From contig JAVXUO010000113.1 of NCBI GenBank assembly GCA_033065855.1, positions 1 through 64,000 on the forward strand: a stretch of 64,000 bases of DNA. The letters run 5' to 3'. Numbering within the stretch: the first letter of the stretch is position 1; every line of letters starts with the position of its first letter. Positions 1 to 12,823 of this stretch are shown piece by piece. Source of the stretch: Escallonia rubra. Taxonomy: Eukaryota > Streptophyta > Magnoliopsida > Escalloniales > Escalloniaceae. The position numbers and the translations under genes were made by a program. The notes beneath the pieces were generated by a model, which was not told the origin of the DNA, did not search any database, and saw nothing but the letters and a program-made list of their open reading frames with translations.

Positions 1-671
1 CCTTGAAGCTCCTTTTCCAATCTTTCTGTTCTTTCCTCTGTCTATCTGCCTCTCTCTCTCCCTCTCTCTCAGATTTCTTGTTCCTCTTACTTCGGTTCCT
101 GCTGCTGTTATATGTTCTGCCATCTTTCTTTTCTGTTTCTTTTCTTCCTTTCCCGAAATGGAAAGGTTCTTCTCTTCTTTTCTTATTTGCATTTTTGCCC
201 CCTACGAATTGTTCTTTCCATTTTATTCTATGCTTCATTATCTATTCCATTATTAAATATTTTAATTTAGCTTAGTCATCAACCTAATAGGAGGTGGCAA
301 CATTTTAAGATATGGTTTTCCCCAAATTGTAAATTAGCCATAATTACAAAATGACCCTAAACTTTTGTATAATTACATCAAAGCCCCAAATCTTATTCCA
401 ACCTCCATTAATTTAATCAAATGTCCCTAAAACATATATTGTCACTCATTTTATTATTTTTCATCACATAGACATTAATTTACAGTTATGCCCCCCATAA
501 TTTTTTTTCAAAATTATGAAAATGCCCCCAGAATTTCAAAATTTACATTTTTGTCCAAATTTCTTTTAAGCTTCGATACACTACTAATACTCAAGCATTG
601 CTCAAATTTAACGCCTGTTTATCGGAGCCCAGATGGTTATTTTAACCGGGTCCCGAAGTTCGGGATATTAG
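1..671 (-). mobile_element. Ty3-type LTR fragment (minus strand), cut by window edge
   Basis: Read on the minus strand, a purine-rich tract (complement of 674-686) is followed by a sequence beginning TAATATCCCGAACTTCGGG. That is the usual layout of a polypurine tract followed by the start of the 3' LTR in Tekay/Del-like Ty3 elements. The LTR would run leftward out of the window. It contains the AT-rich 'gggcattttgtaattat'-type stretches typical of such LTRs. No target duplication can be seen because one end is missing. It is an old fossil copy. Confidence 0.4.
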
Positions 672-2058
672 ATTATTCCCTCCTTATAAAAATTTTGTTC
701 TCGAAATTTACTCGCGGATATCCCATCATTTATAACGTCTATGTACTACGCTTTCGCTGCACCACTCTGATAATTGTCGCACTGTAGCCATGCTACACCA
801 AATATTCGTGCCCATGTTCGCTTCTATGAACATCCGAGCGCAACAATTATATTCTAATCGTAATGCTAACTCGGTCCGATCAGGTTATCACTCGTGCTCT
901 AACCGTTCCAATATTTCACAACAATGACTTGCTAATACGAAACTCACTAAGCTAAACCTACAACACTCCGAATTCAACGCATGTCCAACGGATTAATCAA
1001 ACTCTATTACAATAAGCTCCCACTGCATTACATTGCATTATACTAATCCTATACCCAAAACTCTATGAGTTGCACAACTTATTCCACGATGGAAAGTTTA
1101 ATTTCGAGTTTAATGTGTACTGTAAACCAAACGGTGACCATACATAACTTACATGCTACCGAAGCTAACGTGGATATGATAATCGATTTCTATAAGCATT
1201 TGCACCTCGGAATCACTAACAACGATAATCAACCAAGAACAGAAGCCGTAACTACCCAACTTGCATTGTACACTCAAATACCTCAAACAACGAGTTCGAA
1301 TTATTGCCCAATTCATCACTGAGAGGCGTGTTATTTTAACATAGCCATTATTGCGAACTTACGGTTCTGCGTACACTTCACAGAACAACATAAACTATTG
1401 CCACTATGGTTTCGCTGCACACTCTGGTGCCTTATCTCAACGAGCCCATGCTGTTACCGAATTCGTCACTTTGAGACGTGTTCTATTAACATAGCGCAAC
1501 ACATAATTCCGGATACCTATATATTCATTTTCAATAGAGTGTAAGGCTCTATGTCATCAAATCATTTCTGATTTACAGTCACATTATTTACAAAAGTCTC
1601 ATAGCCTTATCCTTCAATCATCTGTTTCGGTTAAACGTTTAAACTTCTTCAATTCTACAAGCAAGTAACATATGGTCTATCATCATGTGTTTAATCAAGA
1701 TCTCAATCTTATATCGAATCATCGAATAGCTTACCCAAACCTTACCCATGTTCTCGGAATCTACTCTCGCTCACAGATTATCTGAGGCTTAGGAATCTAC
1801 CTAATCTCATATCCAGGTAGGGGAAACTATGTAAATAAGGATAATAATAATCATAATCAGACAATCAAAACACATAAATCTTTACAAAAATCATACTCAT
1901 TTGTTTTCCGCAATGCAAGGGTACGATATTCCAGAAAACAACGAATACAGAAACATTGACGTAGGTCTGACGAAGCAAAGTCAACCCAACGACTCGAAGC
2001 AATAAAAAATGAGCCCGCTAGGATGAAAATCCTGCAAAGGGCGGCCTAGACAAAAGTT
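672..2058 (-). other. Decayed interior next to the LTR fragment, no gene recognised
   Basis: About 1.4 kb of AT-rich sequence with no sustained reading frame. It lies on the side where the body of the adjacent Ty3 element would be, but I can recognise no domain in it. It may equally be unrelated repeat sequence. Confidence 0.25.
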
Positions 2059-3312
2059 AGGGCAAAAGAAAAACTTGGTGAATCCCAAAACTTTACCTCA
2101 AGTACAGCTTTAGTATCCAACTTTGAAGGTGCGCCAAAGAAGTACTTAACTTTGAAAAAACGTACCAAATCAGTACGTCGACTGACAGACGACGAATGCT
2201 GTTAAAAAGTCTGAGGGGTAGGACTATCAATAATGAAAAAGTAAATCTTAAAAACACGTGGCACTACCACAGCCGTTCAATTTTTCTCTTCCTTAATTCA
2301 ATCCTTCCAAAACAAAAAAAAAAACTCTCTCTCATTCTTTCTAAAAAAAATATTCTCTCTCTAAAAAAAATCTTATCTATCTCTCTCTAAAAAAACTCTT
2401 CTCATTAAAAAATGTTCTCTCTCTCCTCCTCCTCCGTCGTCACCACATTCCCCACGACTTCTCCGGCAGCTCCTCTGACTCCCTCCTCCTATCCGACTTA
2501 TCCCGCGCTCCTCCACTACCCAACGAAGACCACCTCACACCCCTAAAAAAGAACCCTATCAAGAAACCCCCAAAGTACTTCTCCAATATGAGGTATGCGA
2601 GGTTGAGGAGCTGTGTGTCGAGCTGCTAGTGGTCAATGAGGTCCTCCCCGAGCCACTCGGGCATTCTCGGCTGGAAGGACGGGGTTGTGGTGTCCAGGAG
2701 GGAGGTGGTTGGCAGTGGCGACAACACAGCGTCAATGGAGGAGCTACAGAGCACAGTCAGGGTGCGATTGCTCACCGCAAGAACTCCATGGTTCAATGTA
2801 CTACTAGTTTGAACAGAACGCCTCCTGCGATGGGCCGTCAAATTTCTTCCTGCCACGGGTGCAGTGTACTTATTAGTCCAGAAACTCCATCATTTTCTTG
2901 CTGTTGCAAGTGTGGCCTCGTTTTGTGTTTTGAGAAGGTGTGAGATGTGAATGGGCGTGGAAAGAAATATATAAAGAATGAGGGACTTTGTGTGTGTGTG
3001 TGTGTGTGTGTGTTTGTTTGTTTCTGTGTATGTGAATTAGAGAAGAGAAAGAGAGAGAGAAGAGAGAAAGAGAAAGAAAAGAGTAAGACTGAAAAAGACG
3101 GACCACGTGCACAGGTTTTATGGAAATTTTTTCATAATGACGGTTGGACTTTTTAACAGCATCCATGGTCCGTTAGCCGATGTACTGATTTGAGACCTTT
3201 TTTTAAACTTAGGTACTTCTTTGGCGCACTTTCAAAGTTGGGTACTAAAGCTGTATTGGGGATAAAGTTGAGGGTACACTTTTGGGATTTGCACAAAAAA
3301 CTTTTAGGTCCT
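2059..3312. mobile_element. Non-autonomous TIR transposon, MULE-like, about 1.25 kb
   Basis: The two ends are long inverted repeats of about 140-150 bp. The left arm (about 2059-2210) reads AATCCCAAAACTTTACCTCA and then CAGCTTTAGTATCCAACTTT. The complement of the right arm (about 3130-3312) reads AATCCCAAAAGTGTACCCTC and then CAGCTTTAGTACCCAACTTT. The arms share CGCCAAAGAAGTAC and end in GCTGTTAAAAAGTC. Long diverged TIRs suggest a Mutator-like element, but a clear 9-bp target duplication was not found. The interior is rich in CT and serine-codon-like stretches and could be a captured gene piece; no protein family is recognised. Confidence 0.7.
2989..3014. repeat. (TG)n microsatellite
   Basis: An uninterrupted run of alternating T and G near 2990-3013, followed by GTTT and then GA-rich sequence, inside the TIR element. 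Confidence 0.85.
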
Positions 3313-6300
3313 ATCTGCATCATCAGAGTAATCAGGAATCATATACCTTTCTTCTTCCTCGAGGGAGGAAAATCATCTTCATCTTGAAATATGATGGACC
3401 AGAACTTCTGCATGTCTTTTTTATAAGTCAGCCTCTACGACATTGCCATTACATCTTCTAGAACTTCTGCCTCTATTCTTGGACCCCGGCCCACTTTCTC
3501 GATCTTTGTGCCCTTCACTTACTTTTGATCAAAATAGCCCGCAACATAAGCATCTATTCCATATTCAATTTCTGGATCAACTTGATGGCAAATGGCTTCT
3601 TTTGATGTCTCTTCTTAGCCGGCAAGGAACTACTCATCCAAGGTTCATCAATATGCAGAGACCGTATCGGATTCCCGTTTACATTAAACTTGTCTTCAAG
3701 CATCTGGGAATCGATCAAGGACTGCAGAATCCATTTGACCTGAACTTCTTCCTCTGCCTGGGGCCGACAGAAACTTTGAACTATACTCTGGGAGGATCTA
3801 CTAGAGTTAGGCAACTCAGCCCCCAAGCCTATTGTAACACAAGCTTCCTCTTTAACTCGTTCTAGATATTTGATCTCATAGGCCTCTAAAAATCCCAGTT
3901 CAGTTATGTATTCCGTTCTCCAAAGTTAGCAACTTCTCCTTGACACGAGGCGAAAGGAAACTGATGTAATCTTTAGACAACAATGGAGCAATCTAGTCCA
4001 TACCATCGAAGAATGCTTTACCCCCTAGGAAACTTTTGAAATAAGGAAGAGGACCCCAACCCTAAGAAATAGCTATAATCACTGAGGCACGAAGGTCTCT
4101 CACCATAGTAGCAAAGTTATTGTAAAAGTTCAGAACTATTTTTTCGTAATTGAACTGCCTAAGAATGTGGAAAGCAAAGTAGAATGATGTAGAACGAGTG
4201 ATACTCAACAATTCTCAGAGTAGGTCCATGAGGTTCCTACCAATCACAGCAACAAAGGATATCATTGGAGTCCCATGCAAAGAAAAAGCGAGTCCAATCA
4301 TCTATGCTAAAATGACCCTAAAAAGCAAACGCTGAGCATAGAACAAATAAGGGCGATACATGACCTCAGCAATTATAGCTATCAGCTGGATGTGATCCAA
4401 AAGCCATATGTACAGAAGCAAGGGCTACCCCTAAATGTAGAACTTGGATTCCCCATGCACCTCGGTACTACTATTGATGGTTTCAGCTACCACTACTGGA
4501 ATTAGGGTTTTCCCTTTCGAAGACACTTGGACTTATAACTCAGTCAATCTCTAATCAGCAACACCAGGGCCCACAACAGCAAGATATTTGACAACCAGGC
4601 ACAACCTCAGAGCCGCACAACCAGGCACAACCTCAGAGCCGCCACACGATCACATGCATACTGCCGACCATGGTCATCCGGTTTCGAAGAAAAATATTCG
4701 AGATCCTAGAATTTGCATGCAGCCTGACAAATGTGTTCATGAACAACCACCATCCGCTTAATTCATGACTGGCTTCAGATAAAAGCACCCATCCAGATGA
4801 ATAAGGTCCACCAAAGGAATTAGCAAAAGCTCATAACTGGAGCTCAAAGATCATGGGATTATCTTCGGAGGCCATTGGGAGTTATTAGATTGAAATTCCA
4901 ATGCCCCCTTTAAAGTATGAGTCCCGAAAATATAATAAGAGAGCCCTAAGTCCCAAATATATAATGACTCAAAGTTTTAAAATTCAAAAGAACTTATCGG
5001 ACAAACAAGACAGTTTTTGACAAACCAACCGATTTTTCTTTTTGTTTTAAATATTTGTGAAAAGCTAATCTCTTGGAGCAACTGCTCGGTTTTACCAGAA
5101 AAATTGTTTTTTCTTTTGATCAACCATTTGATTTTACCATAAAAAATAAATTTTGTTTTGGTCAACCTTCCGGTTTTACCAAAAAAATTAATTTTGTTTC
5201 TGATCAACTGTCTGGTTTTACCAGTGTTTGTGAAATGTCAGCATGCATCAAAATTAAATTAACATATAAATTGCTAATAAAAATCTCAACTAAAAAAATA
5301 AAAGAAGTAATTGTGCATTACATTGGAGTTTGCATGATAAAAGTTCTAATTGGACTATAAATCATATTCTAAACTAATCAGCCATCCGAGCATAAACTCC
5401 TTTGGGTCTTTTTGGGGTTAAGCTCCCCCTTGCCGGATCTCAAAGACTCGTCCTCTCGCTCATACTCCTCTTCCTAAGGGATTGGGGCATGACTCCACTA
5501 CCATGTGCTCGGTCGGTCCAGGTTTCATGTAGGTCCTGTAGAATACAGTCGCAACACTAGAAGATCGACGTCTCAATTTCCTCAGGGCGTAGGCTGGGGC
5601 TTTTCCCTTGCTTCTACTAGCACCCTCTTTCTCTTGTGGTAGTGCAGACTCTAGTTGGCGAACCGGCCTTAGGAGAACTCTGATGGTCTCCGTTGTCTTC
5701 CTTCGACCTCTCGTCTAAAGTACTGGAGCCCCTCCCGTAGGGGTCTAAGTGGCAGCAATAGGAGTAACGGGTTTCGAAGAACTCAGTCCTCTACTTGATC
5801 CACCTCGCGAATGTGGCATCGATGGAGTGGGAGTAGGTGCCTTCGTTGTCTCAGCAGATGGCCCATACACCTCCAGCAGGTTCTAAAGTGGATACCATGT
5901 CTTTGAGACTGCGTTTCATCTAACATGCATCCTTTAACATTGAGCTCAGGATCTACCAAAAGAGATCATAAGGTTAAAGTTAAGCATAAAAGGACATATT
6001 GAGCACAATTGAGATTGAAGGTTACTGTCTTGACCTGAGCGAGCTCATTGATCCCTAACACCTCCATCTTTTTTTGACCGGCGGATCGGCTCTTTCTCTT
6101 CACCTTTGCCCCTCAGAAATATCTACACTGACAAATGAGGGAATGCAATATCCTTTACAGCCTCCGCCTCCTTCTTCCTCTTGCGTTTCTAGTCCCGGGC
6201 CGCCTTAGCCCGCTGAATCCTCTTCAGGCACTCCAAAGTCAACGGAGGACCCAAGTTGTATCACCTTGCCTTGCCTTTCCAGTCTCAGCCCGCTTAATCC

Positions 6301-6336
6301 TCCTCGGCCACTCTATAGTCAACGGAGGACCCAAGT
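3313..6336 (-). other. Coding-like relic region, minus strand, no gene named
   Basis: Three kilobases with patches that look coding on the minus strand, for example 3554-3826 and about 3900-4200, but with no continuous frame and no family I can name. Small direct duplications occur: a 26-bp unit at 4591-4616 is repeated at 4617-4642, and an 80-bp offset repeat starts at 6207 and 6287. The appearance is of an old transposon-borne or host gene copy that has decayed. The solo LTR at 6337-9050 interrupts it, and similar sequence character resumes at 9056. Confidence 0.3.
5076..5224. repeat. Four-copy 42-bp tandem repeat
   Basis: Units start at 5076, 5118, 5160 and 5202, an exact 42-bp period, with a fifth degenerate match just upstream near 5017. 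Each has a core like GATCAACTGTCTGGTTTTAC followed by an A/T-rich spacer. 42 is a multiple of three, so on the minus strand it reads as an open 14-residue repeat (K-x-x-F-x-G-K-x-x-x-L-x-x), but nothing supports expression. Related cores recur at about 10810-10930. Confidence 0.75.
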
Positions 6337-8018
6337 CGTAACCCCTGAAACTTTTTGTTTTATCGAAAAATTATTTTACCTTAATCTAATTTATTCGTCG
6401 TCTTTTTTGTAAGATTAAAAAGTGTGGGTAAAATTGGGAAGAGATAACCAAAATGTTGGGGCTGGGGGTTTAAGAAATTTTCTTTTTTTGGGTTAATTTA
6501 TATAAGGTTAGCTTAGGCATCAGCCGTCAAAATTTTGGTCTCTTTTTGTTATTTTTTTACATGAAACTTGGAGAAAGAGAGGGAGGGAGAGAGGGGAAGA
6601 AGGTAGTGTTAAATTGCCCAGGTATGATCTCTATTCTTTTCTCCCTAATTTTAACCATTAATTGGATGTATAAAGTATGGTTTTATGTGTGTTTTATAGG
6701 GGTGTTGATGTGTTGATTGCTAGGATTTTGTTTGTGTTTCAAAAGGTTGAGATATTGGTGTGTTTGGGAAGAAGGCTGCTGTAGAGCAGCATAAGAGTGG
6801 GTTATGATTTTTGTCAATATCTTTACATTACTAATCCGATTGATGTGTTTTTTACACTTTCTAAAAACATTGCTGTGTCCAAATCAACTTTTCAGTTTGA
6901 AGTTTTCTCAAAATCTCACGCTTGCATATAAAAAAATGAACTTAAAGTTAATACACCGTAAAAGTCCAGAATTTTTCAGTTTCTGGCAGTCACTTCGATT
7001 TGCTATAGAGAATTCATTATTCATTGGTTTTTGTGATTCTTATATTTATAGAAACCTCATAAAGTATACTTTAACTTTGTAGCTTTGAGTTTTTTGAGAT
7101 TCATTATTTCTACTTTAAAATAACCATTGAACAAAACTGGTCCGCCCAGAGATGTGTTGTTTCTATCAGCCACTTCTATTTGCTATAGAATATTCATTAT
7201 TCTTTTATTTTTAGAGATTCTTATCTTTTTGAAAACCTTAGCAAGTCTATTTCAACATTATATTTTTGAGTTTTTAGAGTTTCTTCATAATTCGGTTTCA
7301 AAATGGTCAATGTACAAAACTAGTTTTTGCTGAAAAATGATATTTCTAGAATTACATATCAGCCCTTTGTCCAATTCTTTTAAGCTAATTTTGAGCATAT
7401 ATGGGCCAAGTCAAAACTAAAATCTCTCTTATTTGTACGAAACCTACATCGTGGAAATTTCTGGGATTTTTCCGGGTATGCGAAGGGCATTAGATGATTT
7501 TATTTCAAAAAGGGATTTTGAATTGTTTGATATAGCAAATGAGCTTATTTTTAGCCGAAAAAGTATTTAGTAACCTTGTTTTACTGAGAGGCTTGAGTGC
7601 CTAAAATTTTGTGGCTTTTCGGTGTCAATTGCTATGCTTGTGAAATATGGCAAATTAGCGCTCAATTAAAGGAGTGGATTAGGATTTTGAGCGAAAAATC
7701 TCTCGAGTGATTTTTTAGTGCAAAAAACCTAGGTAGTCATTTTAAAAGGTGCTTTGTGGTGCTTTTTGCTGGTACATTAGGCGTCGGACGTATTTTGCTA
7801 ATTTTACACAAGCCCGTGGGATTTTTGGTAATTTTACTTACTTAGGGGCGAATTTAGCAGTCAGACATAATTGAATGTCATAAATTTCTATCCTTGCTAT
7901 TTATCGATTTATGTTCTAATAATCGAGGGGAAGACCAAGTCATGACCTAGGGTTAATACTGGTTATCGAGTCAAGTAAGTATTCCTGCTATTTTCCGGCT
8001 TATACCCTATTTTCGATG

Positions 8019-8057
<39 letters not shown>

Positions 8058-9050
8058 CATATACATACTTATATACTGATACGTACCAACTGGAGGTTTT
8101 AAAGTCTTTTGCAATGCAACTACTTTCATTTAAAGTTGTTTGATGAGAAAAAAATGAGTTGCCATGGAATGTATTACATCTGGTTATTATGAACCTTGTT
8201 TTGAATCATGATATTGGTGTTGTTTTTGGTTGCTGTGCTTCACATCTAAAGGGGAAAAGTTAGGTTTCAGGTCCTAGTCAACGGGACTATACATTGACGC
8301 ATAGTATTGTTGTGCGTGGTTCGTCCATGCATCCATAATAATGATTATCTCGGAGGTGGGTGTGGGATTTCGAGTCCAAGTCAGTGATACCATACGTTGT
8401 CCGCAGCTTACCATGAAAAGAGTTTGAATAGTATTCGATGATTTACATACTGTTATTCTATCGTTCTGGAAGAGTTTTCTGCAAACATGATTTTGCTATC
8501 ATAAAGTATATGTATAGTATCTCTTGTGAAATTGTTTACTAGATTTAAATCAAAAGACCTATGACATGTTTTGAAAATCAAAAAATTACTTTGGAACATA
8601 GTATGAGCACTTAATGGGCCCTTAGCTCACTCTTTCAAAATTTTCAGGTGATTACTTAGCGGGACCCGATTTTCCTAAGAGCCACGAAGACGCGGTCGCA
8701 TGAGAGGATTACTAGAGGAGTTGAAGTCTTCTTAGAAAGTTTAAAGATTTTCAGGTTGACATTTTTGTATTTCAAACTATTTTGCAAATTGTTCGGAGCA
8801 TAGATCTCCACATGATTTTTAATGATCTGTGTTAGTTGATTTATGAAGGATGTCATTAAAGACATATTTGAGAAATTTGTAAGTATAATTCCTAGCAGCC
8901 TTATTAATGGGTTAATTTTTAAATGCTCGGTTATAGATTCTAGCGTACATGTTGTAGTAAGGCCTGGCAGAGCCCTTGTGGAGGCTTAGTGGGTCTGTGG
9001 CCGTTCACGAACCTAGCTTATGGGCTCACTTGTGGGTTCAGGTCGTGACA
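6337..9050 (+). mobile_element. Ty3-type solo LTR, 2.7 kb
   Basis: The block is flanked by the direct 5-bp repeat CAAGT (6332-6336 and 9051-9055), as expected for an integrated LTR element. The right end reads GGTTCAGGTCGTGACA and its complement resembles the left end. About 430 bp before the right end is a GCTCACTC...TTCAGG segment that also occurs near the 3' ends of the other Tekay-like LTRs here, which sets the orientation. No internal region lies between the ends, so it is a solo LTR left by LTR-LTR recombination. Confidence 0.7.
8022..8053. repeat. (AC)n microsatellite
   Basis: About 16 AC dinucleotides inside the solo LTR, followed by a short ATAC-rich run. Confidence 0.9.
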
Positions 9051-9055
9051 CAAGT

Positions 9056-11135
9056 CCTCTCTCACAAACGCCTTGTAGGTACAAGGATCGTTTGGCCACC
9101 TCAGGGAGGATACGCCAATCCCCTATTCAGGCTCTGCCTCAACCCCCAGTCTAGGGTCCCTGACTGATACATCTTAAAGGGAGAGGTTGCCGGGATGCGA
9201 GCCTCAACGTCCATGTGGTGCTGGAAGAGCACTTGCACTCCCAGGTAAAACTTTTCCTTGGAGTATCCCACCTACAGCATTTGGCACCGGGTGAACGCCA
9301 ACTCCTCAGGGTAAGACTCAGGTATTTCCCACTTGAACAAGAAAAATTGGAAGAAAAAAAGAACGAATTGTGAATATTAATGGATTTACCTTAATTAAAA
9401 TTCAAAAACTCAAATGAATGACTCACCGAGCGCTGAGCCAACCCGTTGAAGCTCTCCCTGTAGGCCTCCACTGTGGCCCAAACCCGCTCATCCCAAAAGT
9501 TCCAACAGAACATTGCATGCTAAGTCTCATCAGTGTGCCCCTCCCCCAATCGCGGGCAAGTGATCTCAAAACCTCGAAAGCCAAAACATGTAAGTAAAAA
9601 TAACATGTGAGCAAAATGTATGAATGCATGCATGAGAATGATCAAAGAGGTTAAATATAATTGGCATACCTCCCATACGTTGTAGTACTCCATAAAGCTG
9701 GAGGATTGCCATCAGGAAACCGAGCACATCGAATGATAGCGATGAGCCATGGCAGGAGTGCCTCAGTTGTACTCCTCCATCTCTCCAACATCCTCCAGAT
9801 CCCTTAGGCACCACAACTGCACCGAGTCGTCCTCATTGCTGAAAATTGTCTTCCCTAAGTCGTACAAACAAGACCCCTTGGACGTACTAGTTTACGGATG
9901 CCCCATCGACAACCTCCAGGGTCATACCCTCATAGTGGGAATGGAGAGTACCGAGCAACTGGACACGAGGTCTCGGTCCTTGTCGAGATCATAGGCTCAA
10001 GGAAAAAGCCTTCCTCGAACGCGAAGTAATATTCGCAAAATCATATAGGGGTAAGCGTGGTCTCCTTGAATGGTAGGTGGAACGTGTTGGTGGAATCCCC
10101 CTAATGCTTCGTGAAGCACAAGCGATGCTTTTTACTAAGGGTGAACGCATGTAACCCGTTTAAAAAAAATATCAAAATCGGTCTCGACCACCCTATTATC
10201 TGTAGACTCGGGTACTTTCCCCTATCATTACCTTACCAATTTTGGGGATACCCTACAAAGTATGTTTGAGGGGACAGGCTGCACAAAACCAAAAGAAAAT
10301 GGAGAAAATCTCAAGAGCCATTCAGGTTATGCATGGAGTGCATGAAAAACAAGTGCATGACCTACTTTGCATGGGGATGACTTGTGTGTGAAAAAGGCAT
10401 GAAATAATGTGTGTTATTGAATGGTAATCGCTAGAAAACATACCTCGTCCGTAAAAAAATGTTTGGCTATGACGTGCTTTTTGATCCGTGAGTCAAGAGA
10501 GTGATCATCCGTCCAATTCTTCACCCGGAATCGCGATACACGACTAATTTGAGGCTGACCCTCGTGCCCTCTTCTAGTATGTATCCATGATTTTCTAAAC
10601 AATTAGGGAAGAATGTTGGGGCATTATAGGATTTTAAAGGCAAAAAGTGTAACTGGAGTTGGATTTGATGATAAAAGACCTCTCGGAGAGGAATTTGATA
10701 GAGAGAATGATTGAATTGTATTTGAAGTGAATAAAAAAAACCTAAATATAGGGCCCAAATCTGAAAGGATAAACTGGTCCATTTGCTGTTTATATTAGGC
10801 AAACCTGCTGACTAATCGTCCGGTTTTTGACACTTTAATTGGCCAAAATTCAAACTCTCTGACTAACTGGACGGTTTTTGATTCAATATTTTGAGTTTTC
10901 CTATCTTCTGACCAACCGACTGGTTTTCGACCTTAAGAAAAAATAAAAAAAAATTTGCACACCCATTTGTGTTAGCGTGCTTGCGTGCCTTACATGTTTG
11001 CGTGATTGTTCTTTTTCATAAACTTGGTGTGTTTTTCATGCTCATACATGTTGCATTACACTCATCATTTCACCTAAGGTGATTTTTATCTAATATTTGT
11101 GTGCTTGCATGATTGCCTGTGCATGTCTACTATCT
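9056..11135 (-). other. Exon-like minus-strand relics, no gene named
   Basis: Sequence continuing from the left side of the solo LTR. Several short minus-strand segments (about 9160-9350, 9419-9620, 9660-9830 and 10440-10600) have coding-like composition, and two end at GT dinucleotides that could be old splice sites. They do not join into a recognisable protein. Near 10800-10930 are three copies of a motif like GACCAACCGACTGGTTTTCG, related to the 42-bp repeats at 5.1 kb. Confidence 0.3.
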
Positions 11136-11732
11136 TATCTTCTAGGGGTGAGCACGGTTCGGTTGGTTCGGTTTGGAGGCTGAATACCAAACTGAACCGA
11201 CCAACCTCGGTTTGAGAAAAAAAAAATCGAACCGTAGTTGAACAATTCGGTTTCTGCGGGTTGAACGGATTGAACGGTTCGGTTTGGACTGTTTAATCGG
11301 TTTGGGCCAAACTCAAATTTGGGCAAGTTTAGACCCAAAAATAACTTATAAATACTAATAAGCTCCAAAAAACTGAATTTTTTAATCATAATTAATAACA
11401 CTTAGCGAGATGTAGGCGGCGAGTGAAAAATGTGTGTTACGTTAAGGGATTTAGAGTTTATCCCATTTTATATGAGTGGTTAGATAACTATGGTTAGTAA
11501 AAAATAACTAAGATTAGGTAAAAATATAGATATGTTATATTATATACGGTTGGTTCGGTTTATGCGGTTTCAAAAAAATCCAAACCGAACCGACCGAACC
11601 GAATGTACGGTTTGGGAAAAAAAAAACCAAACCGATTGATTTTTTTGATGAGTTTAGAAATAGACGGATTGGTTAGTTCGGTTTTCACGGTTTGATCGGT
11701 TTCAACAGTTTTAATGCTTACCCCTATCTTCT
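11136..11732. repeat. 8-bp target duplication TATCTTCT bracketing a hAT MITE
   Basis: TATCTTCT occurs at 11136-11143 and again at 11725-11732, directly outside the element termini. Both copies are identical. 8 bp is the hallmark length for hAT insertions. Confidence 0.9.
11144..11724. mobile_element. hAT-superfamily MITE, 581 bp
   Basis: Termini are AGGGGTGAGC on the left and GCTTACCCC on the right, i.e. short hAT-like TIRs. They are followed inward by the GGTTCGGTTTGG-rich subterminal repeats typical of this MITE group in many plants. The 8-bp target duplication is perfect, which suggests a fairly recent insertion. The element has no transposase and would have moved using one supplied elsewhere. 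Open frames across it are products of the repeated CGGTT motif. Confidence 0.9.
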
Positions 11733-11869
11733 GATTATTTTTCAATCCGATTACTCCAATCTGTTGCTCAGTTCAGTGATTCATGTACAGTGCCAGCAAG
11801 GCAGTGAAGATCCCACGTTTGTTGACATAAGCAACATTTTTTCTCATATCAAGTAAATTGATATGTTCG

Positions 11870-12550
11870 ACACTCTGAGACCAGCTGTCTTTGTGACAGT
11901 GTTGGCTTTGGCTTTCAGTGGTGTTTCTGAAACTTTCATATGTTCAAGTGACCAACTGTTTCAACATATCTGGCTCAGGATCTTGGACATGTGCCGATAT
12001 TCCTAAGAAACCAACCGTTTCGACACATTGTTGGCTCCGCTTCTTAGGTTCACCTTTTTCCTTATATCTAAGTGACCAACCATTTTGACACTTTATTGGC
12101 TCTGGCTCTTAGATATAAGTCCAGTGTGCTTAAGCGACCAACTTTTGACACATTGTCGGCTCTGGCTCTTAGGTTCACCCCCTTTTATACATCCAAGCGA
12201 CCAACTATTTCGACACGTTGTTGGCTTCTGCTCTTGGATGTACTCCTATATTCCTAACCGACCAATCGTTTCGACACGTTGTTGGCTCCGGCTCTTAGGA
12301 TCATCCTTTCTTTATGCCTAAGCGACCAACTGTTTCAACACCTTATTTGCTTTGGCTATGAGATATAAGTTCTTATGGCTAAGCGAGAAGCCGCTTAAGG
12401 GCATTGTTGGCTTTGGCTCTTAGACATAATTTTTTTAGTATCCTTAGAAGATCAATCCCTTCGACACGTTGTTAGCTCTGGCTACTAAGGATACACCCCT
12501 TGCCTGACAACCAACCGTTCTGACACATTTTTGGCTCCGGCTCCAGACAA
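11870..12550. repeat. Tandem array of about eleven 62-bp hairpin units
   Basis: Units of 58-65 bp share a core like GCGACCAACTGTTTCGACAC followed by GTTGTTGGCTCCGGCTCTTAG. In each unit the core is flanked by two arms that are complementary to each other but differ between units. Examples are 12061-12072 with 12108-12119 (12 of 12 bp), 12187-12197 with 12233-12243 (10 of 11), 12438-12447 with 12485-12494 (10 of 10), and 11937-11948 with 11982-11993 (10 of 12, the rest wobble pairs). Inside, CCAAC and GTTGG can also pair. Two or three units have poor arms. The array lies upstream of a Copia-like LTR end and may be part of its U3. Confidence 0.85.
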
Positions 12551-12823
12551 TGTTCAATTCCAATTTTCTTTGTAATTGTTGACTTTATAAGTCAAGATTC
12601 ATTATTTTGATAATTCCAAGACTACTGCTCTAACATTAATCTAACAATGTTTTTAAGTATGATTTCAGGACCACCAATCATAGCATGGAATATTCTCTGG
12701 TCAAAGACTTTGGACTTGGACTTAGTTTATTTTTCTTTCTTTGTAATAAATCTAAAGCTAAGTCTTCTTAAAGATCTACCAGAAAATCAAAAAGGACAAA
12801 CCAAGAAGTCTTCATCTTGAAAA

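Noticed and set aside
11135-11745. Two minus-strand frames rich in NRTNRT
   Set aside because: They are produced by the repeated CGGTT motif of the hAT MITE.
12072-12321. Repeat protein with DTLSALALRF-like units
   Set aside because: The frame comes from the 62-bp hairpin array; unit lengths vary and are not multiples of three throughout, so no long repeat protein is encoded.
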